Shown: positions 35,870 through 45,598, numbered from the stretch's first letter. The stretch is DNA of 64,000 bases from Bdellovibrio sp. UBA4095 (GCA_002381805.1 DFXZ01000004.1:806001-870000); one strand, 5' to 3'. Notes: generated by a model not told the origin, from the letters alone. Numbers and translations are program-made.

Positions 35870-36901
35870 TTAGATAGACCGCTCGTTATTTCGCTGAGCC
35901 GCTTTTTCCGAAAGCCTCGTGATCTTTGATGGAGAAAACTTGGAGTGAGAGTTCATGCCTTTACGTTTTTCATTGCTGTTTCCTGGTCCCGGTAGCAGTG
36001 CGTTCGTAAATGAAAGAATATCTGCAAACATCTCTGGGAAGAGTGATTCGAATTGCACGGCCAATTTTGCGGGCCACGATATAATCAACTCTGCCTTTCC
36101 CGACTGGCTGGCATTAATGATTTCTTTTGCCGCCTTCTCTGCGCTGACGGTGAGTCCCGGCAGCGAGCTACTTATTGAAAACCACGCATATTCTTTCTCG
36201 GGCTGACCTTTAAAGTTAGCCTGACCAATGGAGCCTGTTCGCATCAATCCCGGGGAGACCGTGGTCACATGAATATTGTCTTTCATGAGTTCGGCATGCA
36301 GTGTTTTAGAATATCCTTCCAGCGCAAATTTTCCGGCGCAATAAGCCGCAAGATGCGGAACAGGTATAAGACCGCCAATCGAACCTATATTAATGATTCG
36401 TGCATCATCGACTTGTTTTAAATAGGGAAGACTTTCTTCGATTACGTTATAGGAGGCCCAGAAGTGGGTATCGATGGACTCTTTGAAATCAGCATCAGAT
36501 GAATTTTCGATGGGTCCCGTTTGAATGACACCGGCGTTGTTAACGATGGCATCTAAATGGCCGAAGTGAGCGATGACTTCGCCAATGGCCTCTTGCACCT
36601 GCTTTCGATTTCTTGAATCGCAGGCCATCGTCAGACATTGCGTAAAAGGAAAGTCGGCATTGATCATCTCTTTGGCTTTAAGCAGCTCGTCTTTGTTTCG
36701 AGCAAGGAGCACCAGCGAAGCTCCTCGCTTGGCAAACTCTTTTGCGAGGACTAAACCCAAACCTCGTGAGCCGCCCGATATTAAGACGACTTTATCTTTG
36801 AAAGAAATTCTGCGAGCAAAAGATTTGGCCATGTTGTAGACAACGCCAAAGGTGGCACCTAAGCCTAATCCCGTAAGAGCTTGTCGAGAAAATCTATCCA
36901 T
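35870..36901 (-). CDS. Short-chain dehydrogenase/reductase with N-terminal hydrophobic segment
   Basis: A 343-residue SDR. The cofactor motif reads S-G-G-S-R-G-L-G (about 41-48), followed by N-N-A-G-V (about 120) and the catalytic set with I-N-I-G-S-I-G-G and Y-C-A-G-K (Y-x3-K). The first 25 residues are hydrophobic enough to anchor it. C-terminal residues beyond 290 are basic. The substrate cannot be read from the sequence. A GGAGGTC site precedes its start. It is separated from the DsbD-like gene by 66 bases on the same strand. Confidence 0.88.
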   Translation of the reverse strand: MDRFSRQALTGLGLGATFGVVYNMAKSFARRISFKDKVVLISGGSRGLGLVLAKEFAKRGASLVLLARNKDELLKAKEMINADFPFTQCLTMACDSRNRKQVQEAIGEVIAHFGHLDAIVNNAGVIQTGPIENSSDADFKESIDTHFWASYNVIEESLPYLKQVDDARIINIGSIGGLIPVPHLAAYCAGKFALEGYSKTLHAELMKDNIHVTTVSPGLMRTGSIGQANFKGQPEKEYAWFSISSSLPGLTVSAEKAAKEIINASQSGKAELIISWPAKLAVQFESLFPEMFADILSFTNALLPGPGNSNEKRKGMNSHSKFSPSKITRLSEKAAQRNNERSI

Positions 36902-37146
36902 CTTTGACCTCCAGATTTAGAAGTTCGGACTTTTATGATAACGCCAAAAGACTCTTGTTTTTTTGACTTTGCACAGACGGACGAGATCTGGTCCTTATGG
37001 CGGCTAAGGAGCTGTGCTAGAACAGTAAGTTTTACATCAAACCTTATCATATTTGCGGTGAAATCTATCCGAACACAATCCTAACTTGAGAATGGACACA
37101 GATGTTTCTATAAGGCGGGTACTCGTAATTGAAAGGAAATCTTTTT

Positions 37147-37500
37147 ATGAAGCTATTCGTCGGTGCCTTGGCATTTATCGTATCAACTACTTCGTTTGCA
37201 GCAATGTATGTTCAACCAAATGTTTATATGGCGGCGGGGCCAGGTAGAGAGAACTACTCCTCAAATTTGAATAAGATCAGTGCAGAGTTTAAGCGTGTCT
37301 CATCAGCCGATCTTGGAAATTTGCAGTTCAACGGCGCTGTTGTTGCTGCGAAGAAAATCACCTATCACTTCCATCGTTTGGAGTCTTCTGACAAGATTCA
37401 AACTTGCTGGTCTAATTTGGCTTTCACGGTAGAGGCGACCAAGAATCCAGTGGTAAATGACGTAAAAGCGACACTTGATTGCAGTCTTAACCAAGACTAG
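37147..37500 (+). CDS. Small secreted protein of unknown function
   Basis: A 117-residue exported protein with a signal peptide (about 1-18, ending S-F-A). The start at 37147 has AAAGGA 9 bases upstream. Two cysteines lie near the C terminus (Q-T-C-W, L-D-C-S). No family recognised. The 245-base stretch before it holds no other ORF that I support. Confidence 0.6.
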   Translation: MKLFVGALAFIVSTTSFAAMYVQPNVYMAAGPGRENYSSNLNKISAEFKRVSSADLGNLQFNGAVVAAKKITYHFHRLESSDKIQTCWSNLAFTVEATKNPVVNDVKATLDCSLNQD

Positions 37501-37564
37501 ATCTTTGTCTTAGGACCCGAGCTTCCATATTCATCTTTAAGGCCAAGCTGCCGATAGGAAGAGT

Positions 37565-38734
37565 ATGAAATCTCGGGGTTTTTTCATATGCCTTGCTCTC
37601 TTGTTCGGATCGCAGTATGCGAACGCAGGTGGTCCACAATCGTTGCTTCCTTTGGCCAGTGTCCCAGCTAATGCCACGATGACCCTCATGCCGGTCAAGG
37701 CCGCCAATGGTGTCACATATTTTGTTCCCAACTACAACGGCACAAGCGCCAACTTTACCAGTGTCAGCAATAGCTCTTTATATTCAGTCAGCTCGATCAG
37801 CAATGCGGCCTATACCGAGGCAGAAGAGGCCAAGCTAAACGCTTTGATGCAGAATACCCAGTTGATTATTCAGCAATCAGAACTGAACACGGCCAAATGC
37901 AAAAACAACGGATTGGGAATGTCTTGTACTACGACTCAACCGACGACGCTGTGGAAGAGTGGTGCTTATGACTTTATGAAGTTGTATAGCCAGGCATATA
38001 AGATGGACGAGCCGCCCCAGCAGACCTTGGAAACTGAATCAGGCACAGAGACCAAAAAGGCTTCGCACGATGAGGCAATGGTTGCGGTCATGAATAAAGC
38101 TACGGATAAGCTGAATAAAACTCAAGCTAATATGGCCGCCGAAGATTGTATAAAAGACGCTCCTAAAAAGCTAACAGATGATTCCTTGCGAAGTTGTGGT
38201 TTGCAACAAGCCCTGGATGCTTTTCAGAAGGCAAAGAGCCAAGGCAAAGTGAAGAAGGACATTTTTGTTTTTAATGATTTTTCTGATGGCGATGTTTCCG
38301 GAAAAATGTGGCTTCTTAATTCAGATGGTACAGAGGCCAAGCTTCTAGAAAGCAACCCGATTCCTGTTTCAAGAGGCGAAGGTGGTTTTGGAAACGGCGT
38401 GGGATCTTTAAGAACACCTAACGGAGCCATTCTCACAAAAGAGTATCGTCCGCCGCGAGCAGGAAATATCCGCGATGGAATTGAGCTCGTAGGTCTGGAG
38501 CCAGAGAATCAAGACATCCATAAAAGAGGTATTTTGCTTCATGGTTGGGATCCCTATGCGCCCACTCAAGGTTGTCTAGGAGTGCCGGGTGCCATTGATA
38601 CGGGAACCAAGGGGAAGCGAACTCTTGGTGGGGTGCCGCCCTATCTTGATATCCTTAAGACAGAGTTGCTTAAAGAAGGTGGCGTGATGATCTACAACTT
38701 CACTCCCAAAAAAGCTTCTCTTTGTCAGAAATAA
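37565..38734 (+). CDS. YkuD_2-type L,D-transpeptidase-like exported protein
   Basis: A 389-residue protein with a signal peptide (about 1-21, ending A-N-A). The C-terminal third shows G-N-G-V-G-S-L-R-T-P-N-G-A, I-L-L-H-G-W-D-P-Y-A-P-T-Q-G-C-L-G-V, matching the H-x...-G-C pattern of the YkuD_2 (murein L,D-transpeptidase catalytic) family with Cys as nucleophile. The middle part is helical and unassigned. L,D-transpeptidases modify peptidoglycan cross-links; in predatory Bdellovibrio such enzymes act on the prey or bdelloplast wall, so that role is possible but not shown here. Confidence 0.72.
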   Translation: MKSRGFFICLALLFGSQYANAGGPQSLLPLASVPANATMTLMPVKAANGVTYFVPNYNGTSANFTSVSNSSLYSVSSISNAAYTEAEEAKLNALMQNTQLIIQQSELNTAKCKNNGLGMSCTTTQPTTLWKSGAYDFMKLYSQAYKMDEPPQQTLETESGTETKKASHDEAMVAVMNKATDKLNKTQANMAAEDCIKDAPKKLTDDSLRSCGLQQALDAFQKAKSQGKVKKDIFVFNDFSDGDVSGKMWLLNSDGTEAKLLESNPIPVSRGEGGFGNGVGSLRTPNGAILTKEYRPPRAGNIRDGIELVGLEPENQDIHKRGILLHGWDPYAPTQGCLGVPGAIDTGTKGKRTLGGVPPYLDILKTELLKEGGVMIYNFTPKKASLCQK

Positions 38735-38775
38735 AACACCGTGCAAACAGTCGGTCAGATTGATAAAACGGACGC

Positions 38776-39948
38776 ATGAAACCTGCCTTCGTGATCACTC
38801 TTATTCTTGGTAGTTTAAGTGCTTTCGGCCCTCTTTCAATTGACATGTATTTGCCGGCTTTCACTTTGATTGCCAAGGACCTGCAGGTCGAAACGTCTGC
38901 GGTGCAACTTTCTTTGACATCTTTCTTTATTGGTATCGCTCTGGGGCAATTGTTCTACGGACCGATGGCTGATAAGTGGGGTAGAAAAAAACCTTTGTAC
39001 CTGGGCTTGGCTATATACACTATTGCGTCGATTGTTTGTTCCTATACGCAAAGTATAGAGATGCTAATCTTCTTTAGGTTTCTGCAAGCCTTGGGTTCCT
39101 GCGCGGGAATGGTGATCGCCCGAGCAGTAGTTCGAGATTTGTTCAATCATCAAGAAACCGCACGAATTTTTTCGATGTTGATGTTGGTATCGGGAATCGC
39201 TCCCATCATCGCACCTTTGTTGGGTGGATACATCGCGGAGTTTTTAGGTTGGCGGGCGATATTTCTGACTCTAGCACTTTTCAGTGCACTTTGCTTCAGC
39301 GCCGTTCTGATGTTTCTGCCAGAAACTCATAAAGCTGATTCAAGAGTTCGTATCAGAGACTCGCTTAAGAACTATTGGACAATCATTAGGCACCGCCGCT
39401 TCTTGGGTTATGCTTTTGCCGGGGGCGCGGCTCAGGCAGGAATGTTTGCTTACATCACTGGTTCGTCCTATGTCTTTATCGACATCTTTGGAGTCGCACC
39501 GAAAAATTTTGGTTGGATATTCGGATTAAACGCTTTTGGCCTGATCGTGGCATCGCAAGTCAATCGTGCTCTGTTAAGCACTCGCACCTATGACGTCATA
39601 TTGGATAAAATATTCCCCGTGATTGCGGGCCTGAGTTTTCTGGTTTTACTGGGAGGGTACTCTGGGTTGGGTGTATGGTTCGTCGCCATTCCACTTTTTT
39701 TATTTATCTCAAGTCTCGGAATGACCTTTCCAAATTCAACTGCGGGCGCCATGTCGACTCAAGGGAAGGCGGCCGGAAGTGCCTCGGCACTTTTGGGGAC
39801 GCTGCAGTTTACGACTGCAGCGGTGGCCTCCAGCATAGTCAGTCGTCTGCATGATGGAACGGCGGGGCCGATGTGCGCAACAATTGGATTTTTCGGTATG
39901 GGTTCATTTGTGATATACAAGATGGTACTAAAGTCATCCCCTAGCTAG
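38776..39948 (+). CDS. Bcr/CflA-type drug-resistance MFS transporter
   Basis: A 390-residue membrane protein with about twelve segments. The Bcr/CflA pattern is clear: D-M-Y-L-P-A-F (first helix), G-Q-L-F-Y-G-P-M-A-D-K-W-G-R-K-K-P-L (loop 2-3 motif), and F-R-F-L-Q-A-L-G-S-C-A-G-M (fourth helix). These exporters pump out small drugs or amino-acid-like compounds with protons. The start at 38776 has no strong ribosome site. Neighbours give no hint of its substrate. Confidence 0.9.
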   Translation: MKPAFVITLILGSLSAFGPLSIDMYLPAFTLIAKDLQVETSAVQLSLTSFFIGIALGQLFYGPMADKWGRKKPLYLGLAIYTIASIVCSYTQSIEMLIFFRFLQALGSCAGMVIARAVVRDLFNHQETARIFSMLMLVSGIAPIIAPLLGGYIAEFLGWRAIFLTLALFSALCFSAVLMFLPETHKADSRVRIRDSLKNYWTIIRHRRFLGYAFAGGAAQAGMFAYITGSSYVFIDIFGVAPKNFGWIFGLNAFGLIVASQVNRALLSTRTYDVILDKIFPVIAGLSFLVLLGGYSGLGVWFVAIPLFLFISSLGMTFPNSTAGAMSTQGKAAGSASALLGTLQFTTAAVASSIVSRLHDGTAGPMCATIGFFGMGSFVIYKMVLKSSPS

Positions 39949-39960
39949 AACGAGGTTAAG

Positions 39961-40389
39961 ATGCAAAATTCTATTGAACATTCATTTTCTACTGAGGCCA
40001 GCGCTGGAGAGATCTGGAATTCTTTAACTGATCGCGATGAGCTTGAGAACTGGTGGGGTGAAGGTATCATTCTTGAGCCAAAGGTTGGTGGTCGTTTCTG
40101 CGAACCCTGGCAGGATGACGATGGCGTTAATCGTAAGGCAATCGGTAAAGTAATTTCTTTAAAACCACAGAAAGAAATTGTTTTTACTTGGACGGAAAGT
40201 GAATGGCCCAAAAGCGCGAGCACTCAGTGCAGTTTTTTTATCAAAGACGATGGTAAGACAAGAACGCTGACAATGAAGCACGAAGGCTGGGAATCTTTAC
40301 CAGAAGAGTTAAGGTCCAAGACACTGAAGGATTTCAATGTTGGTTGGACCTTTCACTTGAGAGAACTTAAATCTTATTTGGACGAATAA
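39961..40389 (+). CDS. SRPBCC (AHSA1-type) domain protein
   Basis: A 142-residue protein that is one START-like domain: S-A-G-E-I-W-N-S-L-T-D, W-W-G-E-G near residue 36, then V-G-G-R-F and L-T-M-K-H-E-G-W. The family binds small hydrophobic ligands or the Hsp90 chaperone. It begins 12 bases after the transporter stop and may be co-expressed, but the link is unproven. Confidence 0.82.
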   Translation: MQNSIEHSFSTEASAGEIWNSLTDRDELENWWGEGIILEPKVGGRFCEPWQDDDGVNRKAIGKVISLKPQKEIVFTWTESEWPKSASTQCSFFIKDDGKTRTLTMKHEGWESLPEELRSKTLKDFNVGWTFHLRELKSYLDE

Positions 40390-40393
40390 GAAC

Positions 40394-40888
40394 TTATTGG
40401 GATCTGACAAGTCTTGCTGGTTTTTGGCCAGCCTCTTTGTCAGGTTGTTGTTTTGGTGGTTTTTCCTCTTCGGGTGGTTGGATCGAGCTTTCATCATAGG
40501 GTGCTTTGGCTTCGAGCCATCTCTTCATAAGAGTATACTCCCAGTCGGTTAACGGTTCTCCTGGAGGCATGGTCTTTTTGGTAATGACGCTTTTAAAGAT
40601 TCGATCTTTGTTGCTTAGAACTTCAGCATAATAATCCAGGCCGACATCTCCCTCGGCATTTCCCGCACTTCGTTCATGGCAAGTATAGCAGCGAGCTGCA
40701 AAGACCTGCTCCGAAACATTTGCAAAGCTTAAAACATCTGAAGGCGGCGGCGGAGGACCCGGAGGCGCTGGCTTTTCACCGGGCGCTCCGATGGCTCCTG
40801 GTGAACCTCCACCTGACGAGTCAGCACAGGAGATAAGTAGAAAGCAAGGCGTAACCAAAGTAACGAGAACTTTTGAAAATTGATTCAT
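40394..40888 (-). CDS. Lipoprotein with one c-type heme motif
   Basis: A 164-residue lipoprotein (lipobox L-I-S-C at about 18-21) with a Gly/Pro-rich linker. One heme site C-Y-T-C-H is near residue 67, with M-P-P-G-E-P-L-T-D-W (about 107-116) supplying a possible Met ligand. This is the planctomycete-type cytochrome C motif arrangement seen in exported proteins. The Pro/Lys/Glu-rich tail is unusual. Its electron partner is unknown. Confidence 0.75.
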   Translation of the reverse strand: MNQFSKVLVTLVTPCFLLISCADSSGGGSPGAIGAPGEKPAPPGPPPPPSDVLSFANVSEQVFAARCYTCHERSAGNAEGDVGLDYYAEVLSNKDRIFKSVITKKTMPPGEPLTDWEYTLMKRWLEAKAPYDESSIQPPEEEKPPKQQPDKEAGQKPARLVRSQ

Positions 40889-40944
40889 GACGGAACCTCC
40901 GTGGAACCATTTTTGTGAAGTTCACCCTGGCGAGCAAAGCCTTT

Positions 40945-41967
40945 TCATCTGTATTTCATCATGAGTTGATGGACAAGGTGGCGATAAGATTTTTCATCAC
41001 GAGGGCAGTCTAGAATTTCTTTAAGTGGAAAATCCAAAAGTTGACCTTCATAGTCTATTTTTTCTTGATTCAGCTTTGTGAATTGCCCGAGTACAGCTAG
41101 GTTAGAAGATTTTGCCAGCACCTTCTTTAGATTTCTTTCTGGAACCACCAAAAGGGTTTGAAGATCACCCAGATCTCCCAACCAGAGCATAAGGGGAGGG
41201 ATATTGAGATTTCGGCAGAATTTGACTGCAGCTGGATGGAGAGTCTTTTTGTTCCAGCGAACGATAAAACCTAAATCGTTCAGTTGAGAAAGTGTGTGCA
41301 AACTGAGCGTAAGGCCGTCACTGGTATCAATCGCGGCTCTGCAAAGAGGGCGAAGCTTTTGAATAAGTTTCCAATCAGGTGCAGGACGGAAAAGTTTTTC
41401 TGGTAAAGTGTGCTCTTCGGCATTCAGCAAAAACTTTAGTGCCAGAGCAGGGCCGATCCCGAGCTTGCGGGCTTGCGCCAATACGAGAAAATCTCCGGCT
41501 TGCGCACCAGTTCTCATCAGAGGCTTAAGCTTTGAATGACCTAAAATGTTAGACGTAAATACGTGGCTGGCAGCATAGCCCGAGTCACCGCCGAGAAGAG
41601 GAACTTCCGCAGCTTGGCAGGCATTGTAAACTCCTCGATAAAATCGCTTTTTTGTCTTTTCTAATGTTCCAAAAGACCACTGTGCAGATAGCATAAGGCC
41701 ATGAGGTGTTGACCCGCTGGCGGCAAGGTCAGAAACTGATGACATGACTGTCATCCACGCCCAGGTTTCAGGTTCCTTGTAGAGTCCAATGGAAATCTCC
41801 TCTGCAACAGAATCGATGGAGCTTGTTAGATAGCCCGACCGAGAAGTCCTAATTATCTCGCAATCGGATTCGAACAGGCCATTCATCTGATGTGAGCTTT
41901 TTAGCTGTTTGCCCAGGTTATTTTTGATCTCAGAATATTCGGGCAGGTGACGAATGGATTTAGGCAT
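40945..41967 (-). CDS. ThiL-like/AIR synthase-related kinase
   Basis: A 340-residue protein of the PurM/ThiL fold. The N-terminal half carries S-I-D-S-V-A-E-E-I, W-M-T-V-M-S-S-V-S-D-L-A-A-S-G-S-T-P (ATP/metal segment) and L-L-G-G-D-S. The C-terminal half has A-I-D-T-S-D-G-L, a conserved signature. Thiamine-monophosphate kinase (ThiL) is the best fit, but the N-terminal D-D-A motif of ThiL reads D-S-V-A, so another member of the AIR-synthase family remains possible. It lies upstream of the cytochrome gene on the same strand. Confidence 0.65.
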   Translation of the reverse strand: MPKSIRHLPEYSEIKNNLGKQLKSSHQMNGLFESDCEIIRTSRSGYLTSSIDSVAEEISIGLYKEPETWAWMTVMSSVSDLAASGSTPHGLMLSAQWSFGTLEKTKKRFYRGVYNACQAAEVPLLGGDSGYAASHVFTSNILGHSKLKPLMRTGAQAGDFLVLAQARKLGIGPALALKFLLNAEEHTLPEKLFRPAPDWKLIQKLRPLCRAAIDTSDGLTLSLHTLSQLNDLGFIVRWNKKTLHPAAVKFCRNLNIPPLMLWLGDLGDLQTLLVVPERNLKKVLAKSSNLAVLGQFTKLNQEKIDYEGQLLDFPLKEILDCPRDEKSYRHLVHQLMMKYR

Positions 41968-42062
41968 AAAGAGATCTGATTCTAATTAAAAGGTCTTGAA
42001 TGAAAAGGTGCATAGCGTCTGTTACGACTTTGTAAAACGGAAATTTTCACGTAGGATAAGGT

Positions 42063-43028
42063 GTGAGTTTCAAGCGGACCGGCATTGCCGGCTTATTCAT
42101 TTTACTTTCTGGTTTTGCAGTTCAGGCTCGTCAAGTGTCAGATGACTTGGACGAGCTCGAGCGTAAATTCGAGTTTGAGAAAGTCGAAATCGAGACGGTG
42201 CTTGATTCTGAAGAAGCTAAGTCGCGCGACTACCTGGAGGAAACTCGCGAAGGCGTCACCAATCGAGTAATCCGGCTGGCAAATACAGTAGACTCCCTCT
42301 TTGGCAGCACCAGAGCGGTCGATGAATACGAGGGCAGCACCTTAAGGGTGACTCAGAGATACTTTCTAAAGGATCGCGATCTGGGTGCAGAAGACGTCGA
42401 AGCCAGTTTGAATCTAAAGCTCCCGAACCTTGAGCATGCAGAGGATAAATTTCGAGAATCGATTTTTATTCCTGGGCAAACCACCACCGGAGAGGGCTCC
42501 GGAGGCCTAAAAAAGAAAAGCACCTGGGACTTTACTCAGGAAAGCGGTATTCGCGTTAGTATTCCTATCAGCTATTTTGCTAGGTTGCGAGCCCGTCGAG
42601 ATTTTTTCACTGGTCAGATGGTTCACCATTTCTATGAGCAGGTAGGCTGGGATTCGCGTAATCAATGGGAAGAAAAAACTTCGTTAATTTCGGATTATGC
42701 TATTAATAGCAGTCTTCTGTTCCGTCTTCTCAACGAAAAAGACTGGGCGATGACAGCGGGGAACGTGACCTCTGCGCACGGTCCTTCGTTGATTTATCAA
42801 ATTGATGACTCGAGCGCCGCCTCTTTTGATATGCGATTGTTTACGGGTTTACATGGCAGAGCGATCTATACGGACAACTACACCGTCGGCACAACATATA
42901 GAAAAGTGTTGCCTATTGAGTGGATGTACGTGCAATTGAATCCAGAAATATCCTGGCCTCGCGAAAAAAACTTTGCCGGTCAATGGGCTGTTTATCTTCA
43001 GTTGGAACTTCTCTTCGGCCGAAAATAG
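42063..43028 (+). CDS. Exported envelope protein of unknown function
   Basis: A 321-residue protein starting at GTG, with a signal peptide (about 1-22, ending V-Q-A). After a charged, helical segment (about 25-65) the rest alternates in a way consistent with a beta-barrel or beta-sandwich (S-I-P-I-S-Y-F-A-R-L, S-S-L-L-F-R-L-L, Y-V-Q-L-N-P-E-I-S-W-P and a final W-A-V-Y-L-Q-L-E-L-L-F). The ending in an aromatic-hydrophobic strand suggests outer-membrane insertion. No named family recognised. The parvulin gene follows after 8 bases. Confidence 0.6.
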   Translation: MSFKRTGIAGLFILLSGFAVQARQVSDDLDELERKFEFEKVEIETVLDSEEAKSRDYLEETREGVTNRVIRLANTVDSLFGSTRAVDEYEGSTLRVTQRYFLKDRDLGAEDVEASLNLKLPNLEHAEDKFRESIFIPGQTTTGEGSGGLKKKSTWDFTQESGIRVSIPISYFARLRARRDFFTGQMVHHFYEQVGWDSRNQWEEKTSLISDYAINSSLLFRLLNEKDWAMTAGNVTSAHGPSLIYQIDDSSAASFDMRLFTGLHGRAIYTDNYTVGTTYRKVLPIEWMYVQLNPEISWPREKNFAGQWAVYLQLELLFGRK

Positions 43029-43036
43029 GGAAAAAG

Positions 43037-43309
43037 ATGAAAATTCGCGTCAGTCATATTTTGGTAAAGCACGAGTATGAAGCTCAAGATCTGCTTCGGG
43101 CAATCAATTCAGGCAAAGAGTTTGCGGAGTTGGCAAAAAAGTTTTCGACCTGTCCTTCGGCACCCTCTGGCGGAGATTTGGGGATTGTAGGCAGGGGGCG
43201 CTTAGACGAAGATTTCGAAGATGTCGCCTTTGCTCTTAAAATTGGAGAGATTACTAGTCGCCCCATAAGAACTCGTTTCGGATATCATTTAATTTATCGG
43301 ACCGAATAA
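43037..43309 (+). CDS. Parvulin-type peptidyl-prolyl isomerase
   Basis: A 90-residue, single-domain rotamase: V-S-H-I-L-V-K-H at the start, F-A-E-L-A-K-K-F-S-T-C-P-S in the middle, G-G-D-L-G-I-V-G-R-G and a final T-R-F-G-Y-H-L-I. This is the PpiC/parvulin domain without a signal peptide, so it should be cytoplasmic. Its ATG at 43037 is preceded by a poor site and overlaps nothing. It may be coupled to the upstream envelope protein gene. A terminator follows. Confidence 0.85.
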   Translation: MKIRVSHILVKHEYEAQDLLRAINSGKEFAELAKKFSTCPSAPSGGDLGIVGRGRLDEDFEDVAFALKIGEITSRPIRTRFGYHLIYRTE

Positions 43310-43338
43310 AAAAAGCCCTGGATCTCCAGGGCTTTTTT
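43308..43338. terminator. Bidirectional terminator
   Basis: A GCCCTGG/CCAGGGC stem (43315-43321, 43326-43332) is flanked by an A-run and a T-run. It lies at the end of the parvulin gene and just beyond the stop of the converging GcvH-like gene. Confidence 0.85.
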
Positions 43339-43345
43339 GAGCGAC

Positions 43346-43747
43346 TTAGTCTTCTTCGTCCTCATCAAAATCGTCATCTTCGTCATCGTCCTCGTCGTCT
43401 TCATCATCTTCGTCTTCGTCATCAAGGTCCTCATCAGCTTCGATGCGGATCAGCCAGCCTTCCTCATAAGGATCCTCCATAATAAGAGAAGGATCTTCAA
43501 TGACCTGGCTGTTGATTTCGATCACAGTGCCGGAAACAGGAGAGTAAATGTCCAAAGGACCATCATCTGTTTCGACGGTGCCAATAGCCGTGTCACCATC
43601 AATTTTTTCTTGCTCAGCAGGAAGCTCGACAGAAACAACTTCTTCGAAATCCTCGAGGGCATCCTCATTAATGCCGATTGTAACTATGCCACCTTCTTCT
43701 TGGACCCAGAGGTAGCCCATAAAATTTCTTACGTCTTCAGAACTCAT
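43346..43747 (-). CDS. GcvH-like protein without the lipoyl lysine, with an acidic tail
   Basis: A 133-residue protein. Residues 5-103 match the glycine cleavage H-protein fold: G-I-V-T-I-G-I-N-E-D-A-L, E-L-P-A-E-Q, then D-I-Y-S-P-V-S-G-T-V-I-E-I-N. In H proteins the lipoyl lysine stands in E-S-V-K-A just before this; here the aligned stretch is E-T-D-D-G (D62 at the Lys place), so it cannot be lipoylated in the usual way. The last 28 residues are almost only Asp and Glu. It is not next to other glycine cleavage genes. Start at ATG 43747 behind GGAG. Confidence 0.75.
   Translation of the reverse strand: MSSEDVRNFMGYLWVQEEGGIVTIGINEDALEDFEEVVSVELPAEQEKIDGDTAIGTVETDDGPLDIYSPVSGTVIEINSQVIEDPSLIMEDPYEEGWLIRIEADEDLDDEDEDDEDDEDDDEDDDFDEDEED
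43350..43430. repeat. Low-complexity tract encoding the Asp/Glu tail
   Basis: Near-perfect TCN/CTN trinucleotides on the plus strand (TCG, TCA, TCT, TCC) translate on the minus strand to the Asp/Glu tail of the GcvH-like protein. Such tracts can expand or contract by slippage. Confidence 0.7.
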
Positions 43748-43788
43748 CACAAACTCCAGTTAAAAACTTAAAAAAATATTATTCGGGC

Positions 43789-45198
43789 CTAGCAATCGTA
43801 ATACAAGTGGAATTCGTAAGGAACTGGTCTTTGCTGAACAGGTCGAACCTCTTTATCGATTTTGTACTGGACCCAAGTGTTTAGTATGTCATCTGTAAAA
43901 ACATCGCCCTTTTTAAGGAAGCTTCCGTCCCTGGTCAGATTCATCAGCGATTCTTCCAAAGTTCCTGGAACAGAGGGGATTGCCGCGGCTTCTTGAGGTG
44001 GTAAACCATAGATATCTTTGTCTAATGGATCACCTGGATGGATTTTATTGATAATGCCGTCTAAACCAGCCATTAAAATGGCTGCCTCTGCTAGATAAAT
44101 ATTAGCTGTTGGATCTGGGGTGCGGAATTCAATTCTCTTGGCTTTTGGATTTGGTCCTGAGTTAGGAATTCGCATAGCCGCAGAGCGATTCTTAAAGCTG
44201 TATGCCAACTTGGTCGGAGCTTCGAACCCAGGAACCAAGCGCTTATAAGAGTTCGTCGTAGGGTTGATGAAGCCGCAAAGAGCTGGAGCATGTTTTAAAA
44301 CGCCACCAATATAATAAAGAGCCATTTCTGACATTCCAGCGTACTTGTTGCCGGCAAAAAGATTCTTTCCATCTTTCCACAATGACATGTGAATATGCAT
44401 TCCGGAGCCGTTGTCGCCGAACACAGGTTTGGGCATAAAAGTCGCAGTTTTTCCGTAACGACGTGCTACGTTTTTGACGATGTATTTAAACCACATCATT
44501 TTATCGCCGGTATTCAGTGCTGTATCAAAACGGAAATTGATTTCGCCTTGAGCAGAAGCGACTTCATGGTGGTGACGTTCTACTTGAATGCCGACTTTTT
44601 CTAGCTCAAGACAGATATCAGTTCTGATATCTTGTTGGGAGTCTGAAGGTAGTGCAGGAAAATAACCTTCTTTAGGTCGAATTTTATAACCTAGATTGTT
44701 TCCTTCATCTCGGCCGGTATTCCATGACGACTCGTCGCTATCGACCATGTAGAAGCCCGAGTTGCTGTTCTGTTCGTATCTTACGTCATCGAAAATAAAA
44801 AACTCGGCTTCAGGTCCGAAATAGGCCGTATCGGCAATTCCAGTGGACTGCATATAAGCTAAAGCTTTTTTGATAATTTGACGGGGATCTCGTTCATAGG
44901 GCTGCAAAGTTTCAGGCAAGCAAACATCGCAGATCAATGACAGGGTGGGTGTTTGCATGAAGGGATCCATTTGCATAGTGCTTGGATCGGGCATAATGAT
45001 CATGTCGGATTCTTCGATGCCCTTCCAGCCGCGGATCGAGCTGCCGTCAAAGCCGAAACCATTTTCGAAAGTTTCGTCGTTAAGTTGGTGAAGTGGCACT
45101 GTGAGGTGTTGCCAAGTTCCGATCATATCGCAGAACTTAAGATCGACCATTCTTGCGCCGTTTTCTTTGGCGAACTTTAAAACATCATTTCCTGTCAT
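43789..45198 (-). CDS. glnA: Type I glutamine synthetase
   Basis: A 469-residue enzyme of bacterial GSI length. It carries F-G-F-D-G-S-S-I near the N terminus, the ATP/metal region with G-S-G-M-H-I-H-M-S (about residue 268), [13 protein letters not shown] and R-I-P. The adenylylation Tyr is present in D-I-Y-G-L-P-P-Q-E near the C terminus. It makes glutamine from glutamate and ammonia. It follows glnB on the same strand with a 30-base gap, so PII control by uridylylation and adenylylation is likely. Confidence 0.96.
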   Translation of the reverse strand: MTGNDVLKFAKENGARMVDLKFCDMIGTWQHLTVPLHQLNDETFENGFGFDGSSIRGWKGIEESDMIIMPDPSTMQMDPFMQTPTLSLICDVCLPETLQPYERDPRQIIKKALAYMQSTGIADTAYFGPEAEFFIFDDVRYEQNSNSGFYMVDSDESSWNTGRDEGNNLGYKIRPKEGYFPALPSDSQQDIRTDICLELEKVGIQVERHHHEVASAQGEINFRFDTALNTGDKMMWFKYIVKNVARRYGKTATFMPKPVFGDNGSGMHIHMSLWKDGKNLFAGNKYAGMSEMALYYIGGVLKHAPALCGFINPTTNSYKRLVPGFEAPTKLAYSFKNRSAAMRIPNSGPNPKAKRIEFRTPDPTANIYLAEAAILMAGLDGIINKIHPGDPLDKDIYGLPPQEAAAIPSVPGTLEESLMNLTRDGSFLKKGDVFTDDILNTWVQYKIDKEVRPVQQRPVPYEFHLYYDC

Positions 45199-45228
45199 TG
45201 GGGGCCTCCGTGAAGTTAAAAAAATGAT

Positions 45229-45591
<363 letters not shown>

Positions 45592-45598
45592 TTATATG

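Noticed and set aside
43337..43771. Plus-strand ORF rich in Ile, Val and Phe opposite the acidic tail
   Set aside because: It is the mirror of the Asp/Glu codons of the GcvH-like gene, has no ribosome site and is explained by the opposite strand.
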